Source of the DNA: Streptosporangium amethystogenes
Lineage (GTDB): Bacteria; Actinomycetota; Actinomycetes; Streptosporangiales; Streptosporangiaceae
NCBI RefSeq assembly: GCF_000721075.1
Contig: NZ_JOEQ01000004.1
Span: 124,001 to 188,000 of the forward strand
Direction of reading: 5' to 3'
DNA length: 64,000 bases
Shown here: piece after piece, positions 25,812-34,359 of the stretch
How the letters are laid out: every line of letters starts with the position of its first letter
Numbering within the stretch: the first letter of the stretch is position 1
Position numbers and translations under genes: made by a program
The notes under the pieces: model-generated
Told to the model about the DNA's origin: nothing
Database searches by the model: none
Seen by the model: the letters and a program-made list of their open reading frames with translations, nothing else

Positions 25812-26603
25812 GTCAAATACAAATACACCCCCGAAATGCTGGCGGAGGCCGCGGCCGACTCCCTCAGCATCGCCGACGTCCTCCGCCGCCTCGGCATCAC
25901 CATCGCGGGCGGCAACCACGCCCATATCAGCCGTCAACTGAAGCGCTTCGGAATCGACACATCGCACTTTCGCAGGGTCTCCCCCAACAGAGGGAAGCCC
26001 TCACCACGACGCAGTCGCCCGGAACAGGTTCTCGCCGTACGACCGGAGGGCAGCCCGCGTCCGGACCCCGGGCAGATCAGGCGCAGCTTGATCGAAATCG
26101 GGATGCCGTACCGCTGCGCGGGCTGTAGGATCGAGGGCGCCTGGCAAGGTCAGGCGTTGACACTGCACGTTGACCACATCAATGGCAACTGGCTGGACAA
26201 CAGAAAAGAAAACCTGCGCTTTCTCTGCCCCAACTGCCATTCACAGACAGAGAATTTCGCAGGGAAAAATAGGGGTCGTAGCCCAACGGTAGAGGCAACG
26301 GTTTTAGGTACCGTCCAGAGCGGGTTCGAATCCCGTCGACCCCACAAAACAATTCAAAGCCAACCGGTCGACATGAAGTCGATGGACACCAGCATAACAA
26401 TATCGGCTCAGGATTCATTCTTCATCGAATACTGCCGGACCGAAAGACGCTTCGCGTCGAGATCTGCGGTCATACGCAGAGCCATTCAACTACTGCGCGA
26501 ATCCGTCCTCGCGGAAGACCGTGCCGCCGCGTCCGGTATGGCGGGTGAGGCCGGAGCGGGTGGCTTCGCCGTGGGGGACGGCTTCGGTGAGTCACCTGCT
26601 TGA
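25806..26603 (+). CDS. HNH endonuclease with in-frame tRNA and C-terminal RHH-like extension
   Basis: The open frame is 265 codons. Residues 1-60 resemble a small DNA-recognition domain (DVLRRLGITIAGGNHAHISR), and residues 100-150 form an HNH nuclease: zinc pairs C104/C107 and C141/C144, and the catalytic LHVDHINGN (120-128) with H145. The family usually ends soon after this point. Here the frame continues without a stop through a tRNA gene (codons 156-180) and then into a ribbon-helix-helix-like segment (codons about 193-240). Either one long hybrid protein is made, or the nuclease frame has lost its stop codon. The nuclease may recognise tRNA-gene DNA as a homing site (inference). Confidence 0.75.
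   Translation: MPVKYKYTPEMLAEAAADSLSIADVLRRLGITIAGGNHAHISRQLKRFGIDTSHFRRVSPNRGKPSPRRSRPEQVLAVRPEGSPRPDPGQIRRSLIEIGMPYRCAGCRIEGAWQGQALTLHVDHINGNWLDNRKENLRFLCPNCHSQTENFAGKNRGRSPTVEATVLGTVQSGFESRRPHKTIQSQPVDMKSMDTSITISAQDSFFIEYCRTERRFASRSAVIRRAIQLLRESVLAEDRAAASGMAGEAGAGGFAVGDGFGESPA
26272..26344 (+). tRNA. tRNA with UAG anticodon but a short variable loop (atypical Leu)
   Basis: A complete cloverleaf of 73 nt. The acceptor GGGGTCG pairs with CGACCCC (26337-26343), discriminator A at 26344. The D-stem is GCC/GGC with GG in the loop; the anticodon stem is ACGGT (26298-26302) / ACCGT (26310-26314); the loop TTTAGGT gives anticodon TAG at 26305-26307; the T-arm has TTCGAAT. CCA is not encoded. UAG would read CUA (Leu), but bacterial tRNA-Leu is class II with a long variable arm, whereas this one has 5 nt. 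It is therefore either a non-standard tRNA or a tRNA-like element. It lies wholly inside the HNH open frame. Confidence 0.75.
26373..26603 (+). CDS. Ribbon-helix-helix antitoxin-like segment (ParD type), possibly separately translated
   Basis: From ATG codons at 26373 or 26382 this part of the HNH frame encodes about 75 residues. MDTSITISAQDSFFIEY looks like the strand and first helix of a ParD/CopG RHH antitoxin, and RSAVIRRAIQLLRE is the typical second helix. The C-terminal half is Gly/Ala-rich, unlike the toxin-binding tail of working antitoxins. No ParE/RelE-like toxin follows. There is no clear ribosome-binding site, so it may be a remnant fused in frame. Confidence 0.45.
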   Translation: MKSMDTSITISAQDSFFIEYCRTERRFASRSAVIRRAIQLLRESVLAEDRAAASGMAGEAGAGGFAVGDGFGESPA

Positions 26604-26779
26604 GCTCCGACCGACCGCTCGTGGGACCGGCGTCGCCCGGAACGGCACGGTGTCCACCGCTGGACGGGAAAAACCCGGTGGATCCGCGCGGGTAGGCGGG
26701 TGATTCGGGGGAGATCACCGAAGCATCCGAGCGGGCGCGGAGCGGTATCCGGCGTGGCGGGGGAACGGGAAAAACGTCA

Positions 26780-26812
26780 GGTCGCGCGGCGTGGTCTAAA
26801 TGCCGCGCGACC
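26780..26812 (+). terminator. Terminator-like hairpin
   Basis: GGTCGCGCGGC (26780-26790) pairs perfectly with GCCGCGCGACC (26802-26812) around an 11-nt loop. It lies 180 bp past the HNH frame and before the kinase promoter region, so it can end transcription from the left. No T-run follows. Confidence 0.6.
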
Positions 26813-26820
26813 CAGCGTCG

Positions 26821-26839
26821 TTGTGACTGATCATCACAA
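26821..26839. promoter_or_regulatory. Palindrome TTGTGA-N7-TCACAA upstream of the kinase gene
   Basis: TTGTGA (26821-26826) and TCACAA (26834-26839) are exact inverses around CTGATCA. The half-sites resemble CRP/FNR-type sites, but the spacer is 7 rather than 6 nt. It lies 160 bp upstream of the two-component system and may control it. Confidence 0.4.
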
Positions 26840-26999
26840 ACTGTCTCCCTTTACTCACCCCGGAGGGCGCTCCCATAAACCATGGTGCCGCAGGGGCCGT
26901 AAAGGCTCTGTAAGCCGTGCCGGATGTGCGACCTGGGTCGTACACCGGCTCCGCCTTCAGGGGGAAGGGCGGTGATCCGCGCATACGTATCGTGGTGGT

Positions 27000-28199
27000 G
27001 TGTTCGGCAGACTACGCGCCTGGAGCAGGCGCCATCCCGGGATCACGGACGTGCTGTGGCTGAGCCCGTTCCTGCTGGTCTCGGTGCTCAATGTCTGGGC
27101 CGTCGGGACGGGCGACCTGGCGGCGCTGGGGGCGGCGAGGCTTGGGCTGTGGGGGTTCGCGGGGCTGGGGCTGTTGCTGTTCGTGCCACTGCTCTGGCTG
27201 CGGCAGCGTCCCGTCACGGTTTTCGTGATCATCTCGCTGACCTGTTTCCTGCAGTGGCTTCTCGGGGTGCAGCCCTTGTTCTTCAACGTCTCGGTGCTCG
27301 TCGCCATGTACGGGGTGGCGTCGCGGCGCCCGCTGCGCTGGGCGGTCGGCGCGGGTCTGGTGGTGGAGCTGGGGCTGGCTCTGGCGTTCGCCCGGTTGGC
27401 GCCGGAACTTGACGTGCGTGCCTTCGCCACGACCTCGGCGTTCACGGTGGCGATCTGGATCGCGGGGATCTACGCGAACACCCGTCGCCGCTATCTGGAG
27501 GGGTTGGAGGAGCGGGCCGAGCGGGCCGAGCGGGAGCGTGATCAGCAGGCCCGGTTGGCGGCGGCGGCGGAACGGGCTCGGATCGCTCGTGAGCTGCACG
27601 ATGTGGTCGCGCACAATGTGAGCGTGATGATCGTTCAGGCGGACGGGGCGGGTTATGCGATCGAGCATGATCCGGAGCAGGCGCGTCAGGCGATGCGGGC
27701 GGTCTCGGCGACGGGGCGCGGGGCGCTGGCGGAGATGCGGCGGATGGTGGGTGTGTTGCGGGCCGACGGTGTGCCTGAGGAGTACGCTCCGCAGCCGAGC
27801 ATGTCGCAGCTGGACGATCTGGTGGCGCGGGTGCGCGCGTCCGGACTGCCGGTGGAGTTCCGGGTGCTCGGGGTGCCGCGGAGGCTTCCCGAAGGGGAGC
27901 AGTTGACCGTCTATCGGATCGTGCAGGAGGCGCTCACCAATACTCTCAAGCATGGCGGTCCGGAGAGCAGGGCCGTGGTGGAGATGGAGTACGACGTGCG
28001 GGAGTTGCTGTTGCGGGTGACCGACGACGGTCGTGGTGCCGCGGCGCCGCGGTGTGAGGGCGGGCACGGCCTGGTCGGCATGCGGGAGCGGGTCGCGCTG
28101 TTCGGTGGGAGTGTGCAGGCGGAGCCGGGTCCCGGTGGTGGTTTCCGGGTGGTGGCGCGGCTGCCGATCGGTGAGGCCGGCGCGGGGCGGGCGGCCTGA
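27000..28199 (+). CDS. Sensor histidine kinase, NarL-linked (HisKA_3)
   Basis: 399 residues. The N-terminal sensor consists of about five membrane segments (residues 15-155) with no large extracellular loop. The dimerisation/phosphoacceptor helix has H200 in ERARIARELHDVVAHNVSVM, and the C-terminal HATPase_c carries IVQEALTNTLKHGG and the DDGRG and GLVGMRERV glycine boxes. The membrane-embedded sensor of this type usually detects envelope stress or membrane-active antibiotics. The GTG start has no clear ribosome-binding site. A response regulator and an ABC exporter follow on the same strand. Confidence 0.92.
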   Translation: MFGRLRAWSRRHPGITDVLWLSPFLLVSVLNVWAVGTGDLAALGAARLGLWGFAGLGLLLFVPLLWLRQRPVTVFVIISLTCFLQWLLGVQPLFFNVSVLVAMYGVASRRPLRWAVGAGLVVELGLALAFARLAPELDVRAFATTSAFTVAIWIAGIYANTRRRYLEGLEERAERAERERDQQARLAAAAERARIARELHDVVAHNVSVMIVQADGAGYAIEHDPEQARQAMRAVSATGRGALAEMRRMVGVLRADGVPEEYAPQPSMSQLDDLVARVRASGLPVEFRVLGVPRRLPEGEQLTVYRIVQEALTNTLKHGGPESRAVVEMEYDVRELLLRVTDDGRGAAAPRCEGGHGLVGMRERVALFGGSVQAEPGPGGGFRVVARLPIGEAGAGRAA

Positions 28200-28268
28200 G
28201 AGCGGGCGTCCGGTAGGGCGTTCCATGGAGAACGCGTGTCTTGTGGAGAGTGGGACGGGTGTGGAGCG

Positions 28269-28946
28269 GTGAGCGACCGGGTGATTCGGGTGATGCTGGT
28301 CGACGATCAGGAGTTGCTGCGTGCCGGGTTCCGGATGGTACTCGGCGCCCAGCCCGGCATCGAGGTCGTCGCGGAGGCGGGCAACGGGGCCGCCGCGGTG
28401 GAGGCGGTGCGGGCGGTCGAGGTGGATGTGGTGCTGATGGACGTGCGGATGCCGGTGATGGACGGGGTGGAGGCGACGCGGTTGATCTGTTCGATGGCCG
28501 GGGGGCCGCGGGTACTGATCCTGACCACGTTCGATCTGGACGAGTACGCGTTCGCGGCGTTGAAGGCGGGTGCGTCGGGGTTCCTGCTGAAGGATGTGCC
28601 GCCCGCCGAGCTGGTGAGTGCGATCCATTCGGTGCACAGTGGCGACGCGGTGGTGGCGCCGAGCACGACGCGGCGGTTGCTGGAGCGGTTCGCGGTGCAT
28701 CTTCCCTCGACGGGGGTGGCCGAGTCGGCCGCGCTGTCGGGGTTGACGGCGCGGGAGCGTGAGGTGCTGGTGCTGGTGGCGAGGGGATTGTCGAACACGG
28801 AGATCGCCCGTCGGCTGGAGTTGGCGGAGGCGACGGTCAAGACGCATCTGGGCCGGGTGCTGGCCAAGCTGGGTCTGCGGGATCGGGCGCAGGTCGTCGT
28901 GTACGCCTACGAGTCCGGTCTGGTGACCCCGCATTCGGCGGGCTAG
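28269..28946 (+). CDS. Response regulator, NarL/FixJ family
   Basis: 225 residues from the GTG at 28269. The receiver domain has the acidic pocket VDDQ (11-14), phosphoacceptor D58 in LMDVRMP, and Lys in LLKDVPP near 108. The LuxR-type HTH at the C-terminus contains LTAREREVLVLVARGLSNTE. It is the partner of the kinase 70 bp upstream and probably switches on the MacB/FtsX-type transporter genes that follow 230 bp downstream. Confidence 0.94.
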   Translation: MSDRVIRVMLVDDQELLRAGFRMVLGAQPGIEVVAEAGNGAAAVEAVRAVEVDVVLMDVRMPVMDGVEATRLICSMAGGPRVLILTTFDLDEYAFAALKAGASGFLLKDVPPAELVSAIHSVHSGDAVVAPSTTRRLLERFAVHLPSTGVAESAALSGLTAREREVLVLVARGLSNTEIARRLELAEATVKTHLGRVLAKLGLRDRAQVVVYAYESGLVTPHSAG

Positions 28947-29174
28947 CCCGGGGCCGTCGCAGGTCGACGTCGGCCTGTTCGAGCCGTCCCGGCCGGTCGT
29001 CGTGGATGCCATCGGCCGAATGGCCGAGGTGGTGCTGCAACGTAGGTGCCGTCTCCTCTTCCGGGTACGCCCTGCGTAGGGCCGCAGCTCAGGCCTAAAG
29101 CCTGATGGATCCCGCTTCCCCCATCAATAGCGTTTGGTGCGTCATAACGCCATACGTCGTTGAGGAGAACTGCC

Positions 29175-29948
29175 GTGACCATCACCGGAGAGGTCGGCGC
29201 GTGGGGTGCGCGTGGAAAAGGCGCGGAGCCGGCCGTGACGGCCAGGGGTCTCACGAAGGTGTACGGCCGGGGGGACACCGCCGTGCACGCGCTGCGCGGC
29301 GTGGACGTCTCGTTCTCGTCCGGCGCCTTCACCGCGATCATGGGACCTTCGGGGTCGGGCAAGTCCACGCTGATGCACTGCCTGGCCGGGCTGGACACGG
29401 TGAGCGGCGGACAGGTGCGCATCGGGGACGTGGAGCTCACCGGTCTCAACGACAGGCAGCTCACCCTGCTGCGCCGTGAGCGGATCGGCTTCGTCTTCCA
29501 GGCGTTCAACCTGTTGCCGACACTGACCGCCGAGCAGAACATCCGGCTCCCGCTGGAGATCGCCGGACGGCTGGCCGACCCGGAGCTGTTCGACCTGGTC
29601 GTGGGGACCGTGGGGCTGCGCGACCGGCTGGGGCACAAGCCCTCCGAGCTGTCCGGCGGCCAGCAGCAGCGGGTCGCGGTCGCCCGCGCCCTGATCAGCG
29701 GGCCGCAGGTCATCTTCGCCGACGAGCCCACCGGCAACCTGGACTCGCGGAGCGGTGCCGAGGTGCTGTCATTCCTGCGTACCTCGGTGCGTGAGCTCGA
29801 CCAGACGATCGTGATGGTCACCCATGACCCGGTGGCGGCCTCCTACGCCGACCGGGTGGTCTTCCTCCGGGACGGCCTGCTGGTCAGCGAGCTGGTGGGG
29901 CCGACGCCGCAGTCGGTGCTGGACACGCTGATGAAGCTGGAGGCGTGA
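29175..29948 (+). CDS. ABC transporter ATP-binding protein (MacB type)
   Basis: 257 residues from the GTG at 29175, which has GAGGAGAAC upstream. Walker [10 protein letters not shown] (57-65), signature LSGGQQQR (159-166), Walker [14 protein letters not shown] and the H-loop MVTHDP are intact. It pairs with the permease one base downstream. The 20-residue N-terminal extension before the core ([11 protein letters not shown]) is common in actinomycete members. Probably an exporter under the adjacent two-component system, as in peptide-antibiotic resistance modules (inference). Confidence 0.93.
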   Translation: MTITGEVGAWGARGKGAEPAVTARGLTKVYGRGDTAVHALRGVDVSFSSGAFTAIMGPSGSGKSTLMHCLAGLDTVSGGQVRIGDVELTGLNDRQLTLLRRERIGFVFQAFNLLPTLTAEQNIRLPLEIAGRLADPELFDLVVGTVGLRDRLGHKPSELSGGQQQRVAVARALISGPQVIFADEPTGNLDSRSGAEVLSFLRTSVRELDQTIVMVTHDPVAASYADRVVFLRDGLLVSELVGPTPQSVLDTLMKLEA

Positions 29949-29949
29949 G

Positions 29950-32460
29950 GTGCTGAGGACGACGCTGGCCGGATTGCGCGCGCACCGGCTGCGGCTGATG
30001 CTGACATCGCTGGCGATCGCGCTGGGGGTGGGCTTCATCGCGGGGACGTTCGTACTGACCGACACCATCGAGGCGGGGTTCACCCAGAAGTTCGCGGCGG
30101 CGGCCGACCGGATCGACGTCGCGGTGCTCCCGGGGCCGGACAAGGGCGACGAGCCGTCGGCCATCTCCGACGCGACCCTGGAGAAGATTCGCGCCACGGA
30201 AGGTGTCGCCGACGCCCAGGGGCTGGTGCGGGGCACATCCGCCCTGATCGGCAAGGACGGCAAGGCGGCCGGTGACTATCCCACGGTGGGGATCTCCCTG
30301 CCCGAGGGCGCGCTGAACCGTACCTCGATCGTCAGCGGTAGGGCGCCGAGGACCCCGACGGAGGCGGTGCTCGACGAGGGTACGGCCAGGACCCGTGGTT
30401 TCAAGGTCGGTGACACCGTCGCGGTGCTCGACTCGGAGAACGCCAGGCACGAGTTCACCCTGGTGGGGCTGTTCGACATCGGCCTGGACCAGGAGATCGG
30501 GTTCACGGGCGCGGTCGGCTACACCACCGACACCGCCAGAAAGATGACCGGGCAGCGGGGGTTCCGGGAGGTCGACGTCGCCGCCGCCGAGGGTGTCTCC
30601 CAGGAGACGCTGCGCGCCTCGGTCGCGGCGGTCGTGGGGGCGGGTCACCAGGTCAAGACCGGTGAGCGGTACGCGGCGGACCTGGCCAAGGCCAACGGTG
30701 CCAGCAGCGAGTTCCTCACCCTGGGTCTGCTGCTGTTCGGCGTGGTGGCGATGTTCGTGGCCGCGCTGGTCATCTACAACACCTTCAACATCCTGGTGGC
30801 CCAGCGGACCCGTGAGATGGCGCTGCTGCGCTGTATCGGGGCGACGCGCGGGCAGGTCTTCGGCTCGATCGTGCTGGAGTCGGCGGTGGTCGGCCTGCTG
30901 TCGTCGGTGCTGGGCCTGCTGCTCGGCTACGGGATGGGGGCGGGAGCACTGGCCGTGCTCACCGCGGTCGGCGCGCCGCTACCGTCGGTCGCGGCCTCCC
31001 TGACGCCTCGTACGATCGTCCTGGGCCTGGTCATCGGCCTGACCGTCACGGTCGGCGCGGCGCTGCTGCCCGCCAGGTCGGCGACGCGGGTGGCGCCGAT
31101 CGCGGCGCTGCGCTCGCAGGCCGAGGAGCAGACCTTCAAAGCCGGCCTGGTACGGATGATCTTCGCGGCGCTCTTCCTGGTCTCGGGCGCGGGGATCACC
31201 GCGGCGGGCATGGCCATGAAGCCCGGCGAGACCGCCCTGGTCGTGGTCATGGCCGGTTGCTCGCTCGTCTTCCTGGCGGTGCTGACCCTCGGCCCGGTGA
31301 TCGTGAAGCCGCTGTCCGCCTTCGCGGGCTGGGTTCCGGCCAGGCTCTTCGGGGTGCCGGGCAGGCTGGCCGTGGACAACTCCCGGCGTAACCCGAAGCG
31401 GTCGGCGACCACCACGGTGGCGCTCACCGTGGGCGTGACGCTGATGACCGTCATCTCCGTCCTCACCGGCACCATCCGGGTGACCTACGCTCATCAGCTC
31501 GACGAGCAGTTCCCGGTCGACTACCTGGTGCGGAGCCAGGATCGCAGCTCGGAGCTGCCCCGGGCGATCGCCGAGGACCTGCGGACCAGGCCCGAGCTGA
31601 CCGCGGTCGTCGCGTTCCGCGGGAGCACCGCCAGGCTCGGGACCGGAGACGAGAAGTACGAGGTGGGGACGTTCACCCCGGCTCCGGGCTTCACCCCGAA
31701 GCTCAACGAGGGCTCGATCGACCGGCTCGTGCCGGGGGCGGCGCTGGTCGCGGACCACGTCGCCGAGCGGCTCAAGGTCGGGGTCGGTGACCGGATCACC
31801 GTGCGGACGGCGAAGGCGGGTGCGGTCGAGCTGTCGATCGTGGGCGTCTCCAATCAGGAGTCGGGCCTTTCCGGTGTGACGGTGCCTGAGCGGGAGTTCG
31901 ACCGCTACTTCGGCGAGGTGGGCGACAGCCAGGTGATAGTCAACTACTCCGACGGAGTGGATCCCGACCGGGCGCTCATGGTCATCGAGGCGGCGACGCG
32001 GCCGTATCCGACGGCGAAGGTCACCAGCTCGACGGAGGTGCGGGGCGAGTTCGACGAGGCGCTCGACATGATGCTGATGATCATCACGGGGCTGCTCGGC
32101 CTGGCGGTGCTCATCTCCCTGCTGGGCATCGCCAACACGCTCTCGCTGTCGGTCCACGAGCGCACCCGCGAGTCGGCGCTGCTGCGGGCGCTCGGCCTGA
32201 CCAGGCCCCAGCTGCGGCGGATGCTCTCGGTCGAGGCGCTGGTCCTGGGGCTCATCGGCGCGCTGGTCGGCGTGGTGCTGGGCATCGGGTTCGGCTGGGC
32301 CGCCGCGCGGACGATGACCGAGAACGTCATCTTCCAGCTGCCGGTGCCGCAGATCCTGTCGTTCGTGGCGCTGTCCGGCCTGGCCGGGGTGCTCGCCGCG
32401 GTGCTGCCCGCCCGGCGCGCGGCCCGCGCCTCGGTGGTGGGCTCGCTGGCGAGTGGCTGA
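29950..32460 (+). CDS. FtsX/MacB-type ABC permease
   Basis: 836 residues. An N-terminal membrane anchor (about 15-36), a first periplasmic-type domain (about 40-240), a block of three segments (about 255-370), two further segments near 400-450, a second extracytoplasmic domain and a final FtsX block near 700-836 give the 4+4 duplicated layout of this class. The GTG is one base after the ATPase stop. Cargo is not evident; candidates are cell-wall-active peptides or lipids. Confidence 0.92.
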   Translation: MLRTTLAGLRAHRLRLMLTSLAIALGVGFIAGTFVLTDTIEAGFTQKFAAAADRIDVAVLPGPDKGDEPSAISDATLEKIRATEGVADAQGLVRGTSALIGKDGKAAGDYPTVGISLPEGALNRTSIVSGRAPRTPTEAVLDEGTARTRGFKVGDTVAVLDSENARHEFTLVGLFDIGLDQEIGFTGAVGYTTDTARKMTGQRGFREVDVAAAEGVSQETLRASVAAVVGAGHQVKTGERYAADLAKANGASSEFLTLGLLLFGVVAMFVAALVIYNTFNILVAQRTREMALLRCIGATRGQVFGSIVLESAVVGLLSSVLGLLLGYGMGAGALAVLTAVGAPLPSVAASLTPRTIVLGLVIGLTVTVGAALLPARSATRVAPIAALRSQAEEQTFKAGLVRMIFAALFLVSGAGITAAGMAMKPGETALVVVMAGCSLVFLAVLTLGPVIVKPLSAFAGWVPARLFGVPGRLAVDNSRRNPKRSATTTVALTVGVTLMTVISVLTGTIRVTYAHQLDEQFPVDYLVRSQDRSSELPRAIAEDLRTRPELTAVVAFRGSTARLGTGDEKYEVGTFTPAPGFTPKLNEGSIDRLVPGAALVADHVAERLKVGVGDRITVRTAKAGAVELSIVGVSNQESGLSGVTVPEREFDRYFGEVGDSQVIVNYSDGVDPDRALMVIEAATRPYPTAKVTSSTEVRGEFDEALDMMLMIITGLLGLAVLISLLGIANTLSLSVHERTRESALLRALGLTRPQLRRMLSVEALVLGLIGALVGVVLGIGFGWAAARTMTENVIFQLPVPQILSFVALSGLAGVLAAVLPARRAARASVVGSLASG

Positions 32461-32523
32461 GCGCCGCCGGGCCGGATCGCAAGCGTCGCGCGAGTCCGGG
32501 CACGGCCGGGACGATCCGAAGTC

Positions 32524-32672
32524 CTGCCGGGCGGCCCGAGCCGGATGAGCAGGGTGTTTTCCGATCCGGCCCGGCGGGGCAGGTTGAGCCCGGAGCGCTG
32601 CCGGACGGCCTGAGCCGGATGAGCCGAGCTGAATACTCCCCAATCCGGCCGGTGCGGCGGGGCAGGTTGAGC
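32524..32672 (+). repeat. Imperfect tandem repeat with hairpins after the ABC permease gene
   Basis: Two copies, 32524-32589 and 32598-32672, both start CTGCCGG and end GGCGGGGCAGGTTGAGC. Each contains GCCGGAT paired with ATCCGGC (32540-32546/32564-32570 and 32614-32620/32643-32649) with a different loop. It begins 64 bp after the permease stop. The compensated stems with variable loops suggest duplicated transcription terminators between convergent genes. Confidence 0.6.
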
Positions 32673-32693
32673 ATGGTGGCCGGGACGTCTCCG

Positions 32694-32963
32694 TTATCGG
32701 GGGCGGCGTCCCGGCCACTGCTCCGCCACCGTCTCGGGGTTGAGCAGCGGCCGAATGACGATCTCGCCGGTGGCCCTGTCGATGACCACGCACCCGGAGC
32801 CGACGGTGTCGGGCAGCACACTGGGGTCGTCGGAGTCGGGCTCGTTCGCCCAGGCGACATAGCCCTCTTGAAAGGCATAAATCCTGATATCGACGGTGGC
32901 GCCCGCGCTGCGGACACCATTGAAGTACTCCTCCGCCACCGCCCTGGCCTGGTCCGGGTTCAC
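32694..32963 (-). CDS. Imm35/YrhB-like putative immunity protein
   Basis: 89 residues. It has the layout of YrhB/Imm35-type immunity proteins: an N-terminal helix (ARAVAEEYFNGV), a strand pair with EGYVAWANEP, then GSGCVVIDRATGEIVIRPLL and a final helix. The GTG (32961-32963) overlaps the stop codon of the papain-fold toxin-domain gene upstream by the GTGA arrangement, so the two are co-translated. By analogy it should bind and block that enzyme. The assignment rests on layout and context, not on a catalytic motif. Confidence 0.6.
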   Translation of the reverse strand: MNPDQARAVAEEYFNGVRSAGATVDIRIYAFQEGYVAWANEPDSDDPSVLPDTVGSGCVVIDRATGEIVIRPLLNPETVAEQWPGRRPR

Positions 32964-33781
32964 AGCCGCCGCCCCTCCCTGTCGATCACAACGCAGAACA
33001 CACCGGTCACCGACTCGTACGGCGGCTCCACCGCCATGTGCCCCCGCTGCCCGTCGATCCAGATCACCTCGCCGTCGAAGTTCACCGCGTTCCACGCGTG
33101 ACTGCCCCCGGCCGGCCAGCGGTTGATGACCACGGCCGAGGAGCCGTGCCCCCCGGCCAGCAGCGCCTGCGCGATCGGCAGGTAGGCGTGGCGCCCCTGC
33201 CCCACGTACTGGAAGCGCTGTCCCAGCCACCGCTCCGCCCTGGCCACTCCCCCGGCCTCGCCGCTGAGCAGCGGTCTGCCGACCCGGTCGTACTCGGGCC
33301 GCCGGGGCGCGGCCACCGCCGGGGCTCCATACCAGGTGGAGAGCACCGACAGCGCACAGTCGATCGCGTTGGTGGCCCGGAACGGGTCGTCGGCCGGCCC
33401 GGTCCCGTTGATCAGCCTGATCCACATGCCGCGCGGGTCCGGGAAGCGGCGCGGAGTGCCCTGCTCGGTGACCGGGACGGCCCGCAGCATGTCCTCCTCG
33501 GTCTGCGGATCGGGCCTGGCCAGCCCGCCCGCCACCCCGTACGGCCGGCACTGGTCCAGTCGGGCCGGTCCCCAGCGCATCCGCTCCCGCTCCCGGGGCA
33601 CCGCCGCCGCAGGCACCTGAAACTCCAGCTCGAAGTCCCGCCACCGCTGCCCGTCCACGGTCACCACGGGGTTGTAGACCCCCGAGGCCAAACTCCACTC
33701 ACTCACCGGCTCCCCCGTCCCCCGACCTCTGGGAGCCAGATAGTAGGGCGGCTCCCAACGCGGCACGGCGGAGTTGACCAT
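32960..33781 (-). CDS. Toxin glutamine-deamidase / papain-fold (Tox-PL type) protein
   Basis: 273 residues. Residues 125-255 match the papain-fold glutamine-deamidase domain of polymorphic toxins: C142 in ATNAIDCALSV, H228 in GGSHAWNAVNF and D243 in WIDGQRG, with the intermediate SGEAGGVARAERWLG and AGHGSSAVVINRW-like strands. The N-terminal PYYLAPRG stretch also occurs before this domain in larger actinomycete toxins. No signal peptide, WXG100 or RHS domain is attached and no secretion genes are nearby, so it is a free-standing toxin domain or the tip of a lost larger gene. The ATG lacks a good ribosome-binding site; a GTG at 33704-33706 follows GGGGGAG. Confidence 0.7.
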   Translation of the reverse strand: MVNSAVPRWEPPYYLAPRGRGTGEPVSEWSLASGVYNPVVTVDGQRWRDFELEFQVPAAAVPRERERMRWGPARLDQCRPYGVAGGLARPDPQTEEDMLRAVPVTEQGTPRRFPDPRGMWIRLINGTGPADDPFRATNAIDCALSVLSTWYGAPAVAAPRRPEYDRVGRPLLSGEAGGVARAERWLGQRFQYVGQGRHAYLPIAQALLAGGHGSSAVVINRWPAGGSHAWNAVNFDGEVIWIDGQRGHMAVEPPYESVTGVFCVVIDREGRRL

Positions 33782-34062
33782 TTACAGGGGCGGTGACCAG
33801 GGATTTTCCGCTCTCTGCAGGATTTGGCACGCCAACAGCACGCAACACGGAAACCACTGCTTTTGGCCCTCCACCTCGCACAACGCGACACCAATGAACG
33901 CCCCCGGCCACTCGCCCCTCTCTTCGCTTTTCAATCGCGACCGGCTCCCCATGGCCGCGTTTCGCGATCGAACGAACCGGCTCACCGACCAACCGGGGAG
34001 ATCGATAGGTTGGTTTGCCCGATATAGCCCCGATACAGGCCGCAACGTAGGAACGAGAGACG

Positions 34063-34359
34063 ATGACCCCCGATGACCGGATCAGCGCGCTCGTCCTCCA
34101 GGCGGCTCGTCGGCTGAGCGACGCCTGCGACTCGGGCGAGGTGCCCGGAGCCGCGCTCGCCGACTCCTCCGTCACCGTCGAGCTCGACGGCCTGGCCGAC
34201 GCCCCGGACCTGGCCGTACGACCGCACGCCCCAGCCCTCTGGCTGCACCGTACGGCGGCGGGGCTCGCGGGCGGTCTCGCGGCCGTCGGCCTCCAGAACG
34301 CCGACCACCCCTGGCAGCCCGACATCGTCGTCCGGCCCGCCTCACTCCGGCGGACCTGA
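34063..34359 (+). CDS. Small hypothetical protein
   Basis: 98 residues starting MTPDDRISALVLQAARRLSD, with an acidic helical N-terminus and an Ala/Gly-rich C-terminal half (RTAAGLAGGLAAVGLQ). GAGAGACG precedes the ATG. There is no membrane segment or recognised motif. It lies next to the toxin/immunity-like pair on the opposite strand. The 280 bp before it (33782-34062) hold no other gene I can support. It may be real, but coding evidence is modest. Confidence 0.4.
   Translation: MTPDDRISALVLQAARRLSDACDSGEVPGAALADSSVTVELDGLADAPDLAVRPHAPALWLHRTAAGLAGGLAAVGLQNADHPWQPDIVVRPASLRRT

Larger units (their letters stand above)
26604..26999 (+). other. Intergenic stretch between the HNH unit and the histidine kinase gene
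   Basis: I see no gene in these 396 bp. They hold a terminator-like hairpin (26780-26812) and a palindrome (26821-26839), and end with a possible leaderless start of the kinase gene, which lacks a good ribosome-binding site. Confidence 0.5.

Noticed and set aside
26821..26839. Classical CRP binding site
   Set aside because: The TGTGA and TCACA half-sites are separated by 7 nt instead of 6, so only a palindrome is claimed.
26604..26999. ParE/RelE toxin downstream of the antitoxin-like segment
   Set aside because: None of the frames on either strand shows the size or motifs of these toxins; they are short and Arg/Gly-rich.
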